Positions 1-6,249 of a stretch of DNA of 9,849 bases are shown one piece after another. The DNA comes from Flavobacteriales bacterium UBA4660 (lineage in GTDB: Bacteria > Bacteroidota > Bacteroidia > Flavobacteriales_D > Sanyastnellaceae). The notes beneath the pieces were generated by a model. It searched no databases. It saw only the letters and a list, made by a program, of their open reading frames with translations, and was not told the origin of the DNA. The stretch lies in NCBI GenBank assembly GCA_002405435.1, contig DHLU01000084.1, forward strand, positions 3,735 to 13,583, in the 5' to 3' direction. Both the position numbers and the translations under genes were made by a program. Position 1 is the first letter of the stretch. Each line of letters opens with the position of its first letter.

Positions 1-736
1 AAAACCGGAAAAATGACTGGTTGGAATCGTCGGGCGTCATGTCGGCCTTCATCAGCGACCAGCGACCAGACTGGTGACGGGAGAAATAAAACACGCCGTT
101 GTGCACCGAAGGTGAGGTCTCGCTGTCTGCCGTGTTGATTGCGCCATCCATCCGCACGGGCCGCAGGGCAGTAAACCGGCAATTGTCGGTAAGCACAGAC
201 GCGAGCAAGCCGCCGTAGACCTTTTCCAGCGCATCATCATTTTCTTTGTAGTTGAGCGCCCACAGCGCGCTCTGTTCCTCCTGCACCGCGCGCGCCAGCA
301 ACAGCTTGTCTGCCTTCTTGTGCTTCTTATGAAACTTCCGGAAATTGCGTTGGGCATCTTCATACCGCCCCTGAAACTTCTGCATGGAAGCGAGCCAGAA
401 GAGACCTTCCGGGTGCAGCCTGCCCTTGTCTTTTTCGTAGAGTCTTTCGTATAGCCGTGAGGCCAGGTCGTAGTATTTGATGTGGCGCGCTGCCTCCGCA
501 TAACGCCAGCCAATCTCGAAATCGGAAGAATCAAGCAGAAAAGCCTGTTCGTAGCACGAATAGGCCATCGTCCAGTCGCCTGCGGCCGCTGCCTTGTCGC
601 CCGGCTTGAGGTAGGTGGCGGGTTTCTGGGCCTCCATGCTAAAAGCCCATGGCAGCAGCAAGGCCAGACCCATCAAGCGCCAGATCCCTGCGCAGGAGAC
701 AAGCAAGCGGTGCGAGGCTTTTCTATAGGTACTCAT
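1..736 (-). CDS. Partial TPR/beta-propeller envelope protein, PorE/OmpA-family-like (C-terminus off window)
   Basis: An open frame of 245 codons with no stop runs off the left edge. It starts at the ATG at 736 and opens with a hydrophobic segment (about residues 22-33, MGLALLLPWAFS) followed by a plausible cleavage near SMEA/Q, so the product should be exported. Residues about 43-140 look like degenerate TPR helices (AAAAGDW..AYSCYEQAF, YDLASRLYERLYEKD, GRYEDAQRNFRKF). Near residue 191 the pattern changes to 'ALRPVRMDGAINTADSETSP' and then 'VFYFSR', the usual entry into a PD40/WD40-type propeller blade. TPR followed by propeller is the N-terminal order of PorE-like T9SS proteins, which go on to a carboxypeptidase-regulatory domain and an OmpA peptidoglycan-binding domain. 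Those later domains would lie outside the window, so the family call is inference. The ATG at 673 is an alternative start that leaves a shorter signal. The gene is divergent from the dehydrogenase. Confidence 0.8.
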   Translation of the reverse strand, partial: MSTYRKASHRLLVSCAGIWRLMGLALLLPWAFSMEAQKPATYLKPGDKAAAAGDWTMAYSCYEQAFLLDSSDFEIGWRYAEAARHIKYYDLASRLYERLYEKDKGRLHPEGLFWLASMQKFQGRYEDAQRNFRKFHKKHKKADKLLLARAVQEEQSALWALNYKENDDALEKVYGGLLASVLTDNCRFTALRPVRMDGAINTADSETSPSVHNGVFYFSRHQSGRWSLMKADMTPDDSNQSFFRF

Positions 737-814
737 GCCAATGAATCTGAATTTGCCCACCGGGGTAGAAAAGGTGGAAACTATCCGCCATCTTCGCCCC
801 GAATTTACAACGAT
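737..814. promoter_or_regulatory. Divergent intergenic region, presumed bidirectional promoter
   Basis: These 78 bp separate two divergent start codons (736 minus, 815 plus), so promoters for both genes, or their 5' leaders, are expected here. The Bacteroidota -7 consensus is TAnnTTTG. One single-mismatch candidate lies on each strand: TGAATTTG at 748-755 on plus, and TATCGTTG at 815-808 on minus, the latter overlapping the first base of the plus-strand start codon. Neither has a convincing -33 TTTG at the usual spacing, so the elements are tentative. No strong Shine-Dalgarno sequence precedes either start. Confidence 0.35.
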
Positions 815-1945
815 ATGAAAGTCGGAATTATTGGCAGCGGGGCCATGGGGTCCGGAATCGCCCAGGTGGCCGCCATGGCCGGTGCAGCGGTAATACTGCA
901 CGACCTGCACCGTTCGGCCCTCGACAAGGCGCAGCAAGGCCTTGCCGCCACGCTGCACAAACTGGAGGAAAAAGGGAAAATCACTTCCGCCGCCGAAACC
1001 CTGGGCCGCATCCGTTTTGAAGCCGCGGCCGAGTCCCTCGCGGGTTGCGACTGGGTCATTGAGGCCATCGTGGAAAACCTCGAAACCAAAAAACAGGTGA
1101 TGGCTGAGGCAGCGCGCATCGCGGGCAAAAACAGCATCATCGCCACCAATACTTCATCGCTCTCCATCACCGCGCTCGCGGCAGCGTGCGAACATCCCGA
1201 ACGCGTCATGGGCATCCATTTTTTCAATCCGGCCCCGCTGATGAGTCTCGTGGAAGTCATTCCCGGACTGCAAACCGACCCTGCCCTGCTGCCTGCCGTG
1301 CTGCAAACGCTGCAGACTTGGGGTAAGGTACCGGTGACGGCCAAAGACACACCAGGATTCATCGTCAACCGCGTGGCCAGGCCCTTCTACGGCGAAGCCC
1401 TGCGCGTAGTGGAGGAAGGACTGGCAGACATGCCCACGGTCGATGCGGCCATGCGCGGACTTGGATTCCGGATGGGGCCGTTTGAACTCATGGACCTGAT
1501 AGGCAATGACGTCAACTACCTGGTGACCGAAAGTGTTTACCGCGCTACCTATTACGATCCGCGCTACCGGCCGTCGATCACCCAACTGCGCATGACCGAG
1601 GCGGGGTGGCTGGGCAGAAAGTCGGGACGGGGTTATTACGACTACGCACCCGGCGCCTCAGTACCCGCAGCCTCATCCAATGCCCAACTGCTTGCCGATA
1701 CCGGCCAACGCATACTGCTGATGCTGATCAACGAGGCCTGCGATGCGTTGTACCACGGCATTGCCTCTGAAACAGACCTCGAACTGGCGATGACCCGCGG
1801 AGTCAACTATCCGAAGGGACTGATCGCCTGGGGCCACGAACTGGGCTGGCAGGCATGCGCAGCCGGCATAGACAAACTCTACCACCATTACCGGGAAGAC
1901 CGCTACCGTGCCTCACCCGGACTGAAAAAATTCGCCACACTGTGA
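815..1945 (+). CDS. 3-hydroxyacyl-CoA dehydrogenase (376 aa, NAD-dependent)
   Basis: Oxidises (S)-3-hydroxyacyl-CoA to 3-ketoacyl-CoA with NAD+ in the cytoplasm (beta-oxidation or 3-hydroxybutyryl-CoA metabolism). The Rossmann domain starts at once with GSGAMGSG (G7-G14) and D30 sits where the NAD ribose is bound. The catalytic set of the family is complete and correctly spaced: S114 in NTSSLS, H135 in HFFNP, E147 in EVIPG, and N185 in GFIVNR. A first C-terminal 3HCDH domain covers about 184-277 (GPFELMDLIGND; GWLGRKSGRGYY) and a second shorter one about 291-370 (INEACDAL; RGVNYPKGL). At 376 aa it is longer than single-domain 3-hydroxybutyryl-CoA dehydrogenases (about 285) and shorter than PaaH-type enzymes (about 500). 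The frame stays open upstream to 482, but that stretch is unlike the family and antisense to the divergent gene, so ATG 815, directly before the Rossmann strand, is the start. Substrate chain length cannot be read from the sequence. Confidence 0.95.
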   Translation: MKVGIIGSGAMGSGIAQVAAMAGAAVILHDLHRSALDKAQQGLAATLHKLEEKGKITSAAETLGRIRFEAAAESLAGCDWVIEAIVENLETKKQVMAEAARIAGKNSIIATNTSSLSITALAAACEHPERVMGIHFFNPAPLMSLVEVIPGLQTDPALLPAVLQTLQTWGKVPVTAKDTPGFIVNRVARPFYGEALRVVEEGLADMPTVDAAMRGLGFRMGPFELMDLIGNDVNYLVTESVYRATYYDPRYRPSITQLRMTEAGWLGRKSGRGYYDYAPGASVPAASSNAQLLADTGQRILLMLINEACDALYHGIASETDLELAMTRGVNYPKGLIAWGHELGWQACAAGIDKLYHHYREDRYRASPGLKKFATL

Positions 1946-2026
1946 TACTGGAGTTTGAACAACATCACACACCGCACGACCCGTCGCTGAACGCCTGCCA
2001 CCATAACGCATAACCAGCAACCTGAG

Positions 2027-3148
2027 ATGGGAAACAGAATCTACATGATTGCAGGCGAGGCCAGCGGTGATATGCACGGGGCCAACCTGCTGAGGGCCAT
2101 GAAAGGGCTGGACGGCGGCCTCACCGTACGCGCCTGGGGGGGCGACCGTATGAAGGAAGCTGGCGCCGATATCGTGAAGCATTACCGCGAACTCGCCTTT
2201 ATGGGTTTCACCGAAGTGCTCATGAACATCGGCACCATCATGCGCAATTTCCGGTTTTGTTATGAAGATATCAGCGCGTTCAGGCCCGATGCCATTGTGC
2301 TGATAGACTATCCGGGCTTCAACCTCCGCGTAGCACGCTGGGCCCACAGCCGGGGCATCAAGGTACTCTACTACATTTCTCCCCAGGTATGGGCCTGGAA
2401 ACAAAACCGTGTGCACGCCATCGGTCGTTATGTGGACCGCATGTTTGTGGTGCTGCCTTTTGAGCAGGACTTCTACAAAAAATTCGGCTATGAAGTGAGT
2501 TACCATGGGCACCCGCTGCTCGATGAGTTCAGCCGCATCCCGGTCAACTCCGCGGCCGCGCTGCGTGCCGAACGCAACCTCGGCACACAACCGCTCATAG
2601 CCCTGCTGCCCGGCAGCCGGAAGCAGGAAATCGTGACCATGCTGCCTGTCATGCTTTCTGTGATGGACCAATTTCCCGCCTACCGGTTTGTGGTGGCTGC
2701 CGCCCCTTCGCAACCCCGGTCACTCTATGAGGGCATCATCGGAAACCGCAACGTGCCCATCATCGCCGGTGAGACCTACTCCCTTCTGGCAGCCTCCGAA
2801 GCCGCCCTGGTCACCAGCGGCACCGCCACGCTGGAAACCGGTCTGTTGGGTATTCCGCAGGTCGTCTGTTACAAGGGGGGCACCGTCTCTTACCTTATTG
2901 CCAAGCGGCTGATTCGGGTCAAATACATTTCCCTCGTCAACCTGATTCTTGACCGGCCGGCCGTGACCGAACTGATCCAGCACCACCTTACCACCGCCAA
3001 CCTCGCCGATGCGCTGCGGGCCATTTGCCCGGGGGGTGACGCAAGAGCGTCTGTGCTGAAAGCCTGCCGCGAACTGGCCGAGAAACTCCAGGGCACCGGC
3101 GCATCGACGCGAACTGCCAGCGAGATGTTGAAAATTATCCGTTCCTGA
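2027..3148 (+). CDS. lpxB: Lipid-A-disaccharide synthase LpxB
   Basis: Peripheral inner-membrane glycosyltransferase (family GT19) that joins UDP-2,3-diacylglucosamine to 2,3-diacylglucosamine-1-phosphate (lipid X), giving the lipid A disaccharide. At 373 aa it is the normal size. Family motifs appear in order: GEASGDMHG (10-18), FMGFTEVL (58-65), IDYPGFNL (93-100, with the conserved Asp94), SPQVWAWK (118-125), LPFEQDFY (143-150), YHGHPLLDE (159-167), LLPGSRKQE (193-201) and TSGTATLE (263-270). The ATG at 2027 begins two residues before the first beta strand and fits the family N-terminus. It lies 81 bp after the dehydrogenase with no hairpin-plus-T-run between, and 60 bp before the SpoIID-domain gene, so co-transcription of the three is plausible. 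In many Bacteroidota lpxB follows surE; here the preceding gene is an acyl-CoA dehydrogenase instead. The gene looks intact. Confidence 0.97.
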   Translation: MGNRIYMIAGEASGDMHGANLLRAMKGLDGGLTVRAWGGDRMKEAGADIVKHYRELAFMGFTEVLMNIGTIMRNFRFCYEDISAFRPDAIVLIDYPGFNLRVARWAHSRGIKVLYYISPQVWAWKQNRVHAIGRYVDRMFVVLPFEQDFYKKFGYEVSYHGHPLLDEFSRIPVNSAAALRAERNLGTQPLIALLPGSRKQEIVTMLPVMLSVMDQFPAYRFVVAAAPSQPRSLYEGIIGNRNVPIIAGETYSLLAASEAALVTSGTATLETGLLGIPQVVCYKGGTVSYLIAKRLIRVKYISLVNLILDRPAVTELIQHHLTTANLADALRAICPGGDARASVLKACRELAEKLQGTGASTRTASEMLKIIRS

Positions 3149-3208
3149 GCACCGTGCGCAACCTTAGGGCCTTAGCTTCGTTCACCCCATTAGTATCCCG
3201 CTCCGAAC

Positions 3209-4339
3209 GTGGCCCGTATCCTGCTGTCCATACTGCTGATTGTGAAGCTGACCTCCCTGCTCAGCCAGGATATTCCGGTCACTGTCAGGCTTTTCAGTCA
3301 GCAGAAAGTCAGCCGGGTCACCCTCACCGTTCAACACGAGTCGCTCGACCTGGTATGTGATTCCCTGCCTGCGGTTACGCTGCTGCCCGGCGATGCCGCA
3401 GAGGTTAACGCTACGCCCCAGGGCATCAGCATCTGGCACAAGGGCAAGTCGCTCAAATGCCGCAGGCAGCTGCTGGTAGTTGCAAGGCGTGAACACAGCA
3501 CCTACAAGATCCAGGTATACGGCAACAAACCGACCCAACGGCTGTATGAAGGCGACCTCGAAATCACGGCCTCAGAAGGGTTGCTGCGGCTGGTCAACGT
3601 GCTCAACCTGGAGAGGTATGTGGGCGGTGTCATTGAGGCAGAGGCCGGCAGTGAACATACCCTGGAATACTACAAGGTGCAGGCCGTCATCAGCCGCACC
3701 TACGCGCTCAACAACCTGAGAAGGCATGCAACCGAAGGACATTCCCTGTGCGACGGCACCCATTGCCAGGTCTACCACGGAATGCCCAGGCATACCGACC
3801 TGGCAGAGGCAGCCGCCTGGATGACCCGCGATGTGGTAGTGGTTGACCCTTCCATCCGACTGATTTCGGCCGTATTCCACAGCAACTGCGGGGGTCAAAC
3901 CGTCAATGCAGAAGCCGTTTGGTCAAAGCCGGAGGGCTACCTCGTGAGCTGCACCGATAGTTTCTGCGTCGCCATGCCCAATGCCCGTTGGGAAAAGTGT
4001 ATTCCCAAAACCTACTGGGAAGATTACCTCGACACACACACCACCCTGTGCACCGACAGCGCAGGCATCCGCCAGATGATGCGCATCGACAGCGTGCGCG
4101 CGGTGCCACTCGTGCCGCTGCGCCAGGACCTTAAACTCAAATCCACGGCCTTTGAGGTCAGGGTGGAAGGTGAACAGGTCAAACTGATGGGTCGAGGCTT
4201 CGGCCATGGCGTAGGGCTCTGCCAGGAAGGCGCCATCAACATGGCCCGGCAAGGATACCGCTACAACGAAATCATCCACCACTACTACAAAGACGTCCAC
4301 CTCGTACCGCGTACGATGCTCTGGTTTTTTGAAGAATAA
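3209..4339 (+). CDS. SpoIID/LytB domain protein, exported, putative peptidoglycan lytic transglycosylase
   Basis: The start is GTG at 3209: an in-frame TAG lies at 3191-3193 and there is no ATG before the hydrophobic leader (residues 3-18, then SQ), a probable signal peptide. After an N-terminal beta-rich region (about 20-130) comes the SpoIID core. It includes LERYVGGVIEAEAG (134-147), where E145 aligns with the catalytic Glu of Bacillus SpoIID (YxxGVVxxEM), then KVQAVISRTYAL (156-167). A loop holds H178, C181, H185 and C186, like the zinc-binding His/Cys loop seen in clostridial SpoIID. FHSNCGGQT (223-231) and GFGHGVGLCQEGA (330-342) complete the family signature. SpoIID cleaves denuded glycan strands in spore-formers. 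Homologues in non-sporulating bacteria are widespread and presumed to act on peptidoglycan in the periplasm, but the Bacteroidota versions are little characterised. The gene is 60 bp downstream of lpxB and probably in the same transcript. The family call is firm, the enzymatic activity inferred. Confidence 0.9.
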   Translation: MARILLSILLIVKLTSLLSQDIPVTVRLFSQQKVSRVTLTVQHESLDLVCDSLPAVTLLPGDAAEVNATPQGISIWHKGKSLKCRRQLLVVARREHSTYKIQVYGNKPTQRLYEGDLEITASEGLLRLVNVLNLERYVGGVIEAEAGSEHTLEYYKVQAVISRTYALNNLRRHATEGHSLCDGTHCQVYHGMPRHTDLAEAAAWMTRDVVVVDPSIRLISAVFHSNCGGQTVNAEAVWSKPEGYLVSCTDSFCVAMPNARWEKCIPKTYWEDYLDTHTTLCTDSAGIRQMMRIDSVRAVPLVPLRQDLKLKSTAFEVRVEGEQVKLMGRGFGHGVGLCQEGAINMARQGYRYNEIIHHYYKDVHLVPRTMLWFFEE

Positions 4340-4388
4340 ACCCCGCCTCCCCCTTGCCCTTTTCACGCGGGCCCGACTTGAGGGAGCA

Positions 4389-4417
4389 TTAACAAGCCTT
4401 CACACGGTTTAACAGCC
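4389..4417 (+). repeat. Direct repeat TTAACAAGCC / TTAACAGCC, 20-bp period
   Basis: TTAACAAGCC (4389-4398) recurs as TTAACAGCC (4409-4417), one base shorter, with start points exactly 20 bp apart, about two helical turns. It lies in the 134-bp gap upstream of the double-PDZ gene and just before a possible -7 element. The arrangement could suit a regulator binding one face of the DNA. It could equally be chance in a short AT-richer spacer, and no known regulator is recognised. Confidence 0.35.
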
Positions 4418-4436
4418 ATTTCCGCACCTGCAAGCG

Positions 4437-4444
4437 TACTTTCG
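4437..4444 (+). promoter_or_regulatory. Candidate Bacteroidota -7 promoter element (TACTTTCG)
   Basis: TACTTTCG matches the phylum's sigma-70-type -7 consensus TAnnTTTG with one mismatch. It sits about 30 bp before the preferred ATG at 4474, so a transcript beginning near 4450 would have a short leader and would start too late to use the upstream ATG at 4447. No clear -33 TTTG is present at 19-21 bp spacing, which keeps confidence low. Confidence 0.35.
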
Positions 4445-4473
4445 CTATGCATTTTAAAGTTACTGAGCAAATA

Positions 4474-6132
4474 ATGCCTATGAAATCAATGTATACCCTG
4501 CGGCTGGTTACCCTGTCTTCGGCCCTCCTCTTTGCCTTTACTGCCATATCCCAGAATATTGCCCGTATCCAGATACAAAAACAGGAGCACGGGGAAACAA
4601 CAGAAGAAACCCGTGAGGTTGTCCTTGAAGACGGCCAGGACATTGAGTCACTGCTCAAGGAAATGGGTATTCTCGACGAGTTCGGTAAATTGAAGGAAGG
4701 CCAGTCCTTTCAAATCAGCATGTCGAGAACCGGCAAGGGTGAAGACGCCAAAAACCTCGACATGAGCATCAGTTCGCGCCCGGAAGGGGCCGGGCGCGGC
4801 CGTTCGAATTCACTCTCCTTCTCCCTCAACGGGGAGGCTTTTCTGGGTGTTATGCTGAAAGAAAACGAAGGCACAGACAAGCATCCGGTGATTACCGAAG
4901 TGATTCCGGGTACCTGTGCCGAGGCGGCCGGACTTGAAGCCGGTGATACCATTACCGAAATTGACGGGAAATCTACCCATAGCGTCGACGAAGTCATTGC
5001 CATCATCCGTGAGCATAGCGTGGGAGATAAGGTGAAGGTGGAAGTACTCCGCCACGGCGAAAAAATCAAAGTCAGTACGCAACTCGGTACACGGAATGAC
5101 AGTGACGCCATGTTCCATTTCGAATTTGACGCAAGCGGCCTGTGGGAAGAGATGGAAAAAGAACTGAAGAATATGGAGTTCCAGTTTGACGGTGATTCCA
5201 TCATGATTATCTGTCCTTCTGCGCCCGACTGCGCACTGGCAGACGACAGCATGACGATCTGCCAACCCTTCAGCTGGAAAAGCGAAGGTTTTGAGTTGAA
5301 AGAAACCGCCTTTCTCGGCGTTTCGCCCGCGGAAAACCCATCCGATGAGGGTGTCCGCATCGAAGTGCTCGATGGTTCTTCCGCCAAAGAGATGGGACTC
5401 TTGAGCGGCGATGTCATCAAGAGCGTCAACGGCACCACCATCAGCCATTTTGAGGCACTGGCGACGATGATTGATACCATGTCGCCCGGCGACAACATAG
5501 CCATGGAGGTGGTGCGCGACGGTTCGGCACTTGCCATGAGTGGTCAGCTGGGCAAGCGGGAAATGAGCATAAACAACGACATACGCATATTCCGTGATTT
5601 CAACGGCATGGACGAAGGTGGAAACTACATCTTCGACTACGAATTTGATATGGGTGCTGAAGATGTGGAAATTCAGATGGAGTCACTGATTGAATTACTC
5701 GACCAGCAGCGCGAAAAGCTTGAACTTGAGACTGAACGGCTCAAACATGAACTCGAAGAACGCCGTGCCGGCCGATCTACCCTCACGGTTACCATCGAGA
5801 TAGAAAGCATCACTGCCGAAGACCTCGAAAGAATCAACCGAACGGCCGCACCGAAACTGGAAAACAAAAACGACCTGGGCATGGAGAGCATCAGCTTTTT
5901 TCCCAATCCCAGCGATGGCATACTCAACCTCAACTTCACCCTGCAGTCATCGGGCGATCTTTCCATAGTGCTCTACGACAGCAATGGTTCAAAGGTCTTT
6001 ATCGAGGAACGCAACAATTTCTCGGGCCGTTACACCAACACCATTGACATCAGCGAACATGCTGACGGCACCTATTACCTGCAAATCATGCAGGGTGGAA
6101 AGTCTTACAGCAAGAAAATTGTTAAAGGATAA
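4474..6132 (+). CDS. Secreted protein with two PDZ domains, coiled coil and T9SS type A sorting domain
   Basis: About 552 aa from ATG 4474, chosen because it gives a compact signal peptide (MPMKSMYTLRL, then VTLSSALLFAFTAIS, cut near SQ). ATG 4447 would add nine residues, and ATGs at 4480 and 4489 are also possible. PDZ 1 covers about 122-206 (AFLGVML; GLEAGDTITEIDG) and PDZ 2 about 279-362 (AFLGVSP; GLLSGDVIKSVNG). Between them is an acidic linker with three cysteines (CPSAPDC, then C263). A charged helix at about 401-433 should form a coiled coil. The tail from about 472 has FFPNPSDG, LSIVLYDSNGSKVF and GTYYLQIMQGGKSYSKKIV, a classic T9SS type A sorting domain, so the product should cross the outer membrane and be released or surface-attached. 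No protease or other catalytic domain is visible, so a binding or scaffold role is inferred. A terminator follows; the partner is unknown. Confidence 0.9.
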   Translation: MPMKSMYTLRLVTLSSALLFAFTAISQNIARIQIQKQEHGETTEETREVVLEDGQDIESLLKEMGILDEFGKLKEGQSFQISMSRTGKGEDAKNLDMSISSRPEGAGRGRSNSLSFSLNGEAFLGVMLKENEGTDKHPVITEVIPGTCAEAAGLEAGDTITEIDGKSTHSVDEVIAIIREHSVGDKVKVEVLRHGEKIKVSTQLGTRNDSDAMFHFEFDASGLWEEMEKELKNMEFQFDGDSIMIICPSAPDCALADDSMTICQPFSWKSEGFELKETAFLGVSPAENPSDEGVRIEVLDGSSAKEMGLLSGDVIKSVNGTTISHFEALATMIDTMSPGDNIAMEVVRDGSALAMSGQLGKREMSINNDIRIFRDFNGMDEGGNYIFDYEFDMGAEDVEIQMESLIELLDQQREKLELETERLKHELEERRAGRSTLTVTIEIESITAEDLERINRTAAPKLENKNDLGMESISFFPNPSDGILNLNFTLQSSGDLSIVLYDSNGSKVFIEERNNFSGRYTNTIDISEHADGTYYLQIMQGGKSYSKKIVKG

Positions 6133-6140
6133 GATTGAAA

Positions 6141-6166
6141 CAGACTGCCAGGCAACATGCAGTCTG
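6141..6166 (+). other. Perfect 8-bp inverted repeat (CAGACTGC / GCAGTCTG) in the 3' spacer
   Basis: CAGACTGC (6141-6148) and GCAGTCTG (6159-6166) are exact reverse complements around a 10-base loop, beginning 8 bases after the stop of the double-PDZ gene. No T-run follows, so it is not itself an intrinsic terminator. In RNA it would form a stable hairpin ahead of the true terminator and might protect the 3' end; as DNA it could be a dyad-symmetric protein site. The palindrome is certain, the function unknown. Confidence 0.6.
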
Positions 6167-6192
6167 AATGAGTTTCTGGAGTTATGTAAATG

Positions 6193-6221
6193 AAAGGCCA
6201 TCCACCACGGATGGCTTTTTT
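6193..6221 (+). terminator. Intrinsic terminator, possibly bidirectional
   Basis: A 7-bp stem GCCATCC (6197-6203) / GGATGGC (6209-6215) closes a 5-base loop and runs into six Ts (6216-6221). The As at 6193-6195 can extend the stem against the T-run. It lies 60 bases after the stop of the double-PDZ gene. Read from the other strand, the hairpin is followed by the weaker tail CTTTCATTT, so it may also end the converging radical SAM transcript, whose stop is at 6250. Confidence 0.88.
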
Positions 6222-6249
6222 AATTGGAAGCTGTCGGATACGGTGATAA

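Noticed and set aside
52..534. Minus-strand 160-codon frame
   Set aside because: Its composition (Arg/Ser/Cys/Thr rich) is that of a shifted frame of the real minus-strand gene, whose correct frame gives the signal peptide and TPR pattern.
482..814. Open upstream extension of the dehydrogenase frame (111 codons)
   Set aside because: It lacks similarity to the family, is rich in Arg/Cys/His, and lies antisense to a better minus-strand coding frame. The Rossmann fold begins right at ATG 815.
1942..2012. Tiny frame of 22 codons from GTG 1942 overlapping the dehydrogenase stop
   Set aside because: Too short, with no ribosome site and no recognisable sequence.
4340..4386. Possible terminator after the SpoIID gene (CCCGC/GCGGG and CTCCC/GGGAG pairings)
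   Set aside because: Stems are short, loops are long and no T-run follows, so I do not call it a terminator.
4710..5537. Long minus-strand frames (up to 275 codons) opposite the double-PDZ gene
   Set aside because: Ser/Pro-rich low-complexity translation antisense to a gene with clear domains; no start context and no family resemblance.
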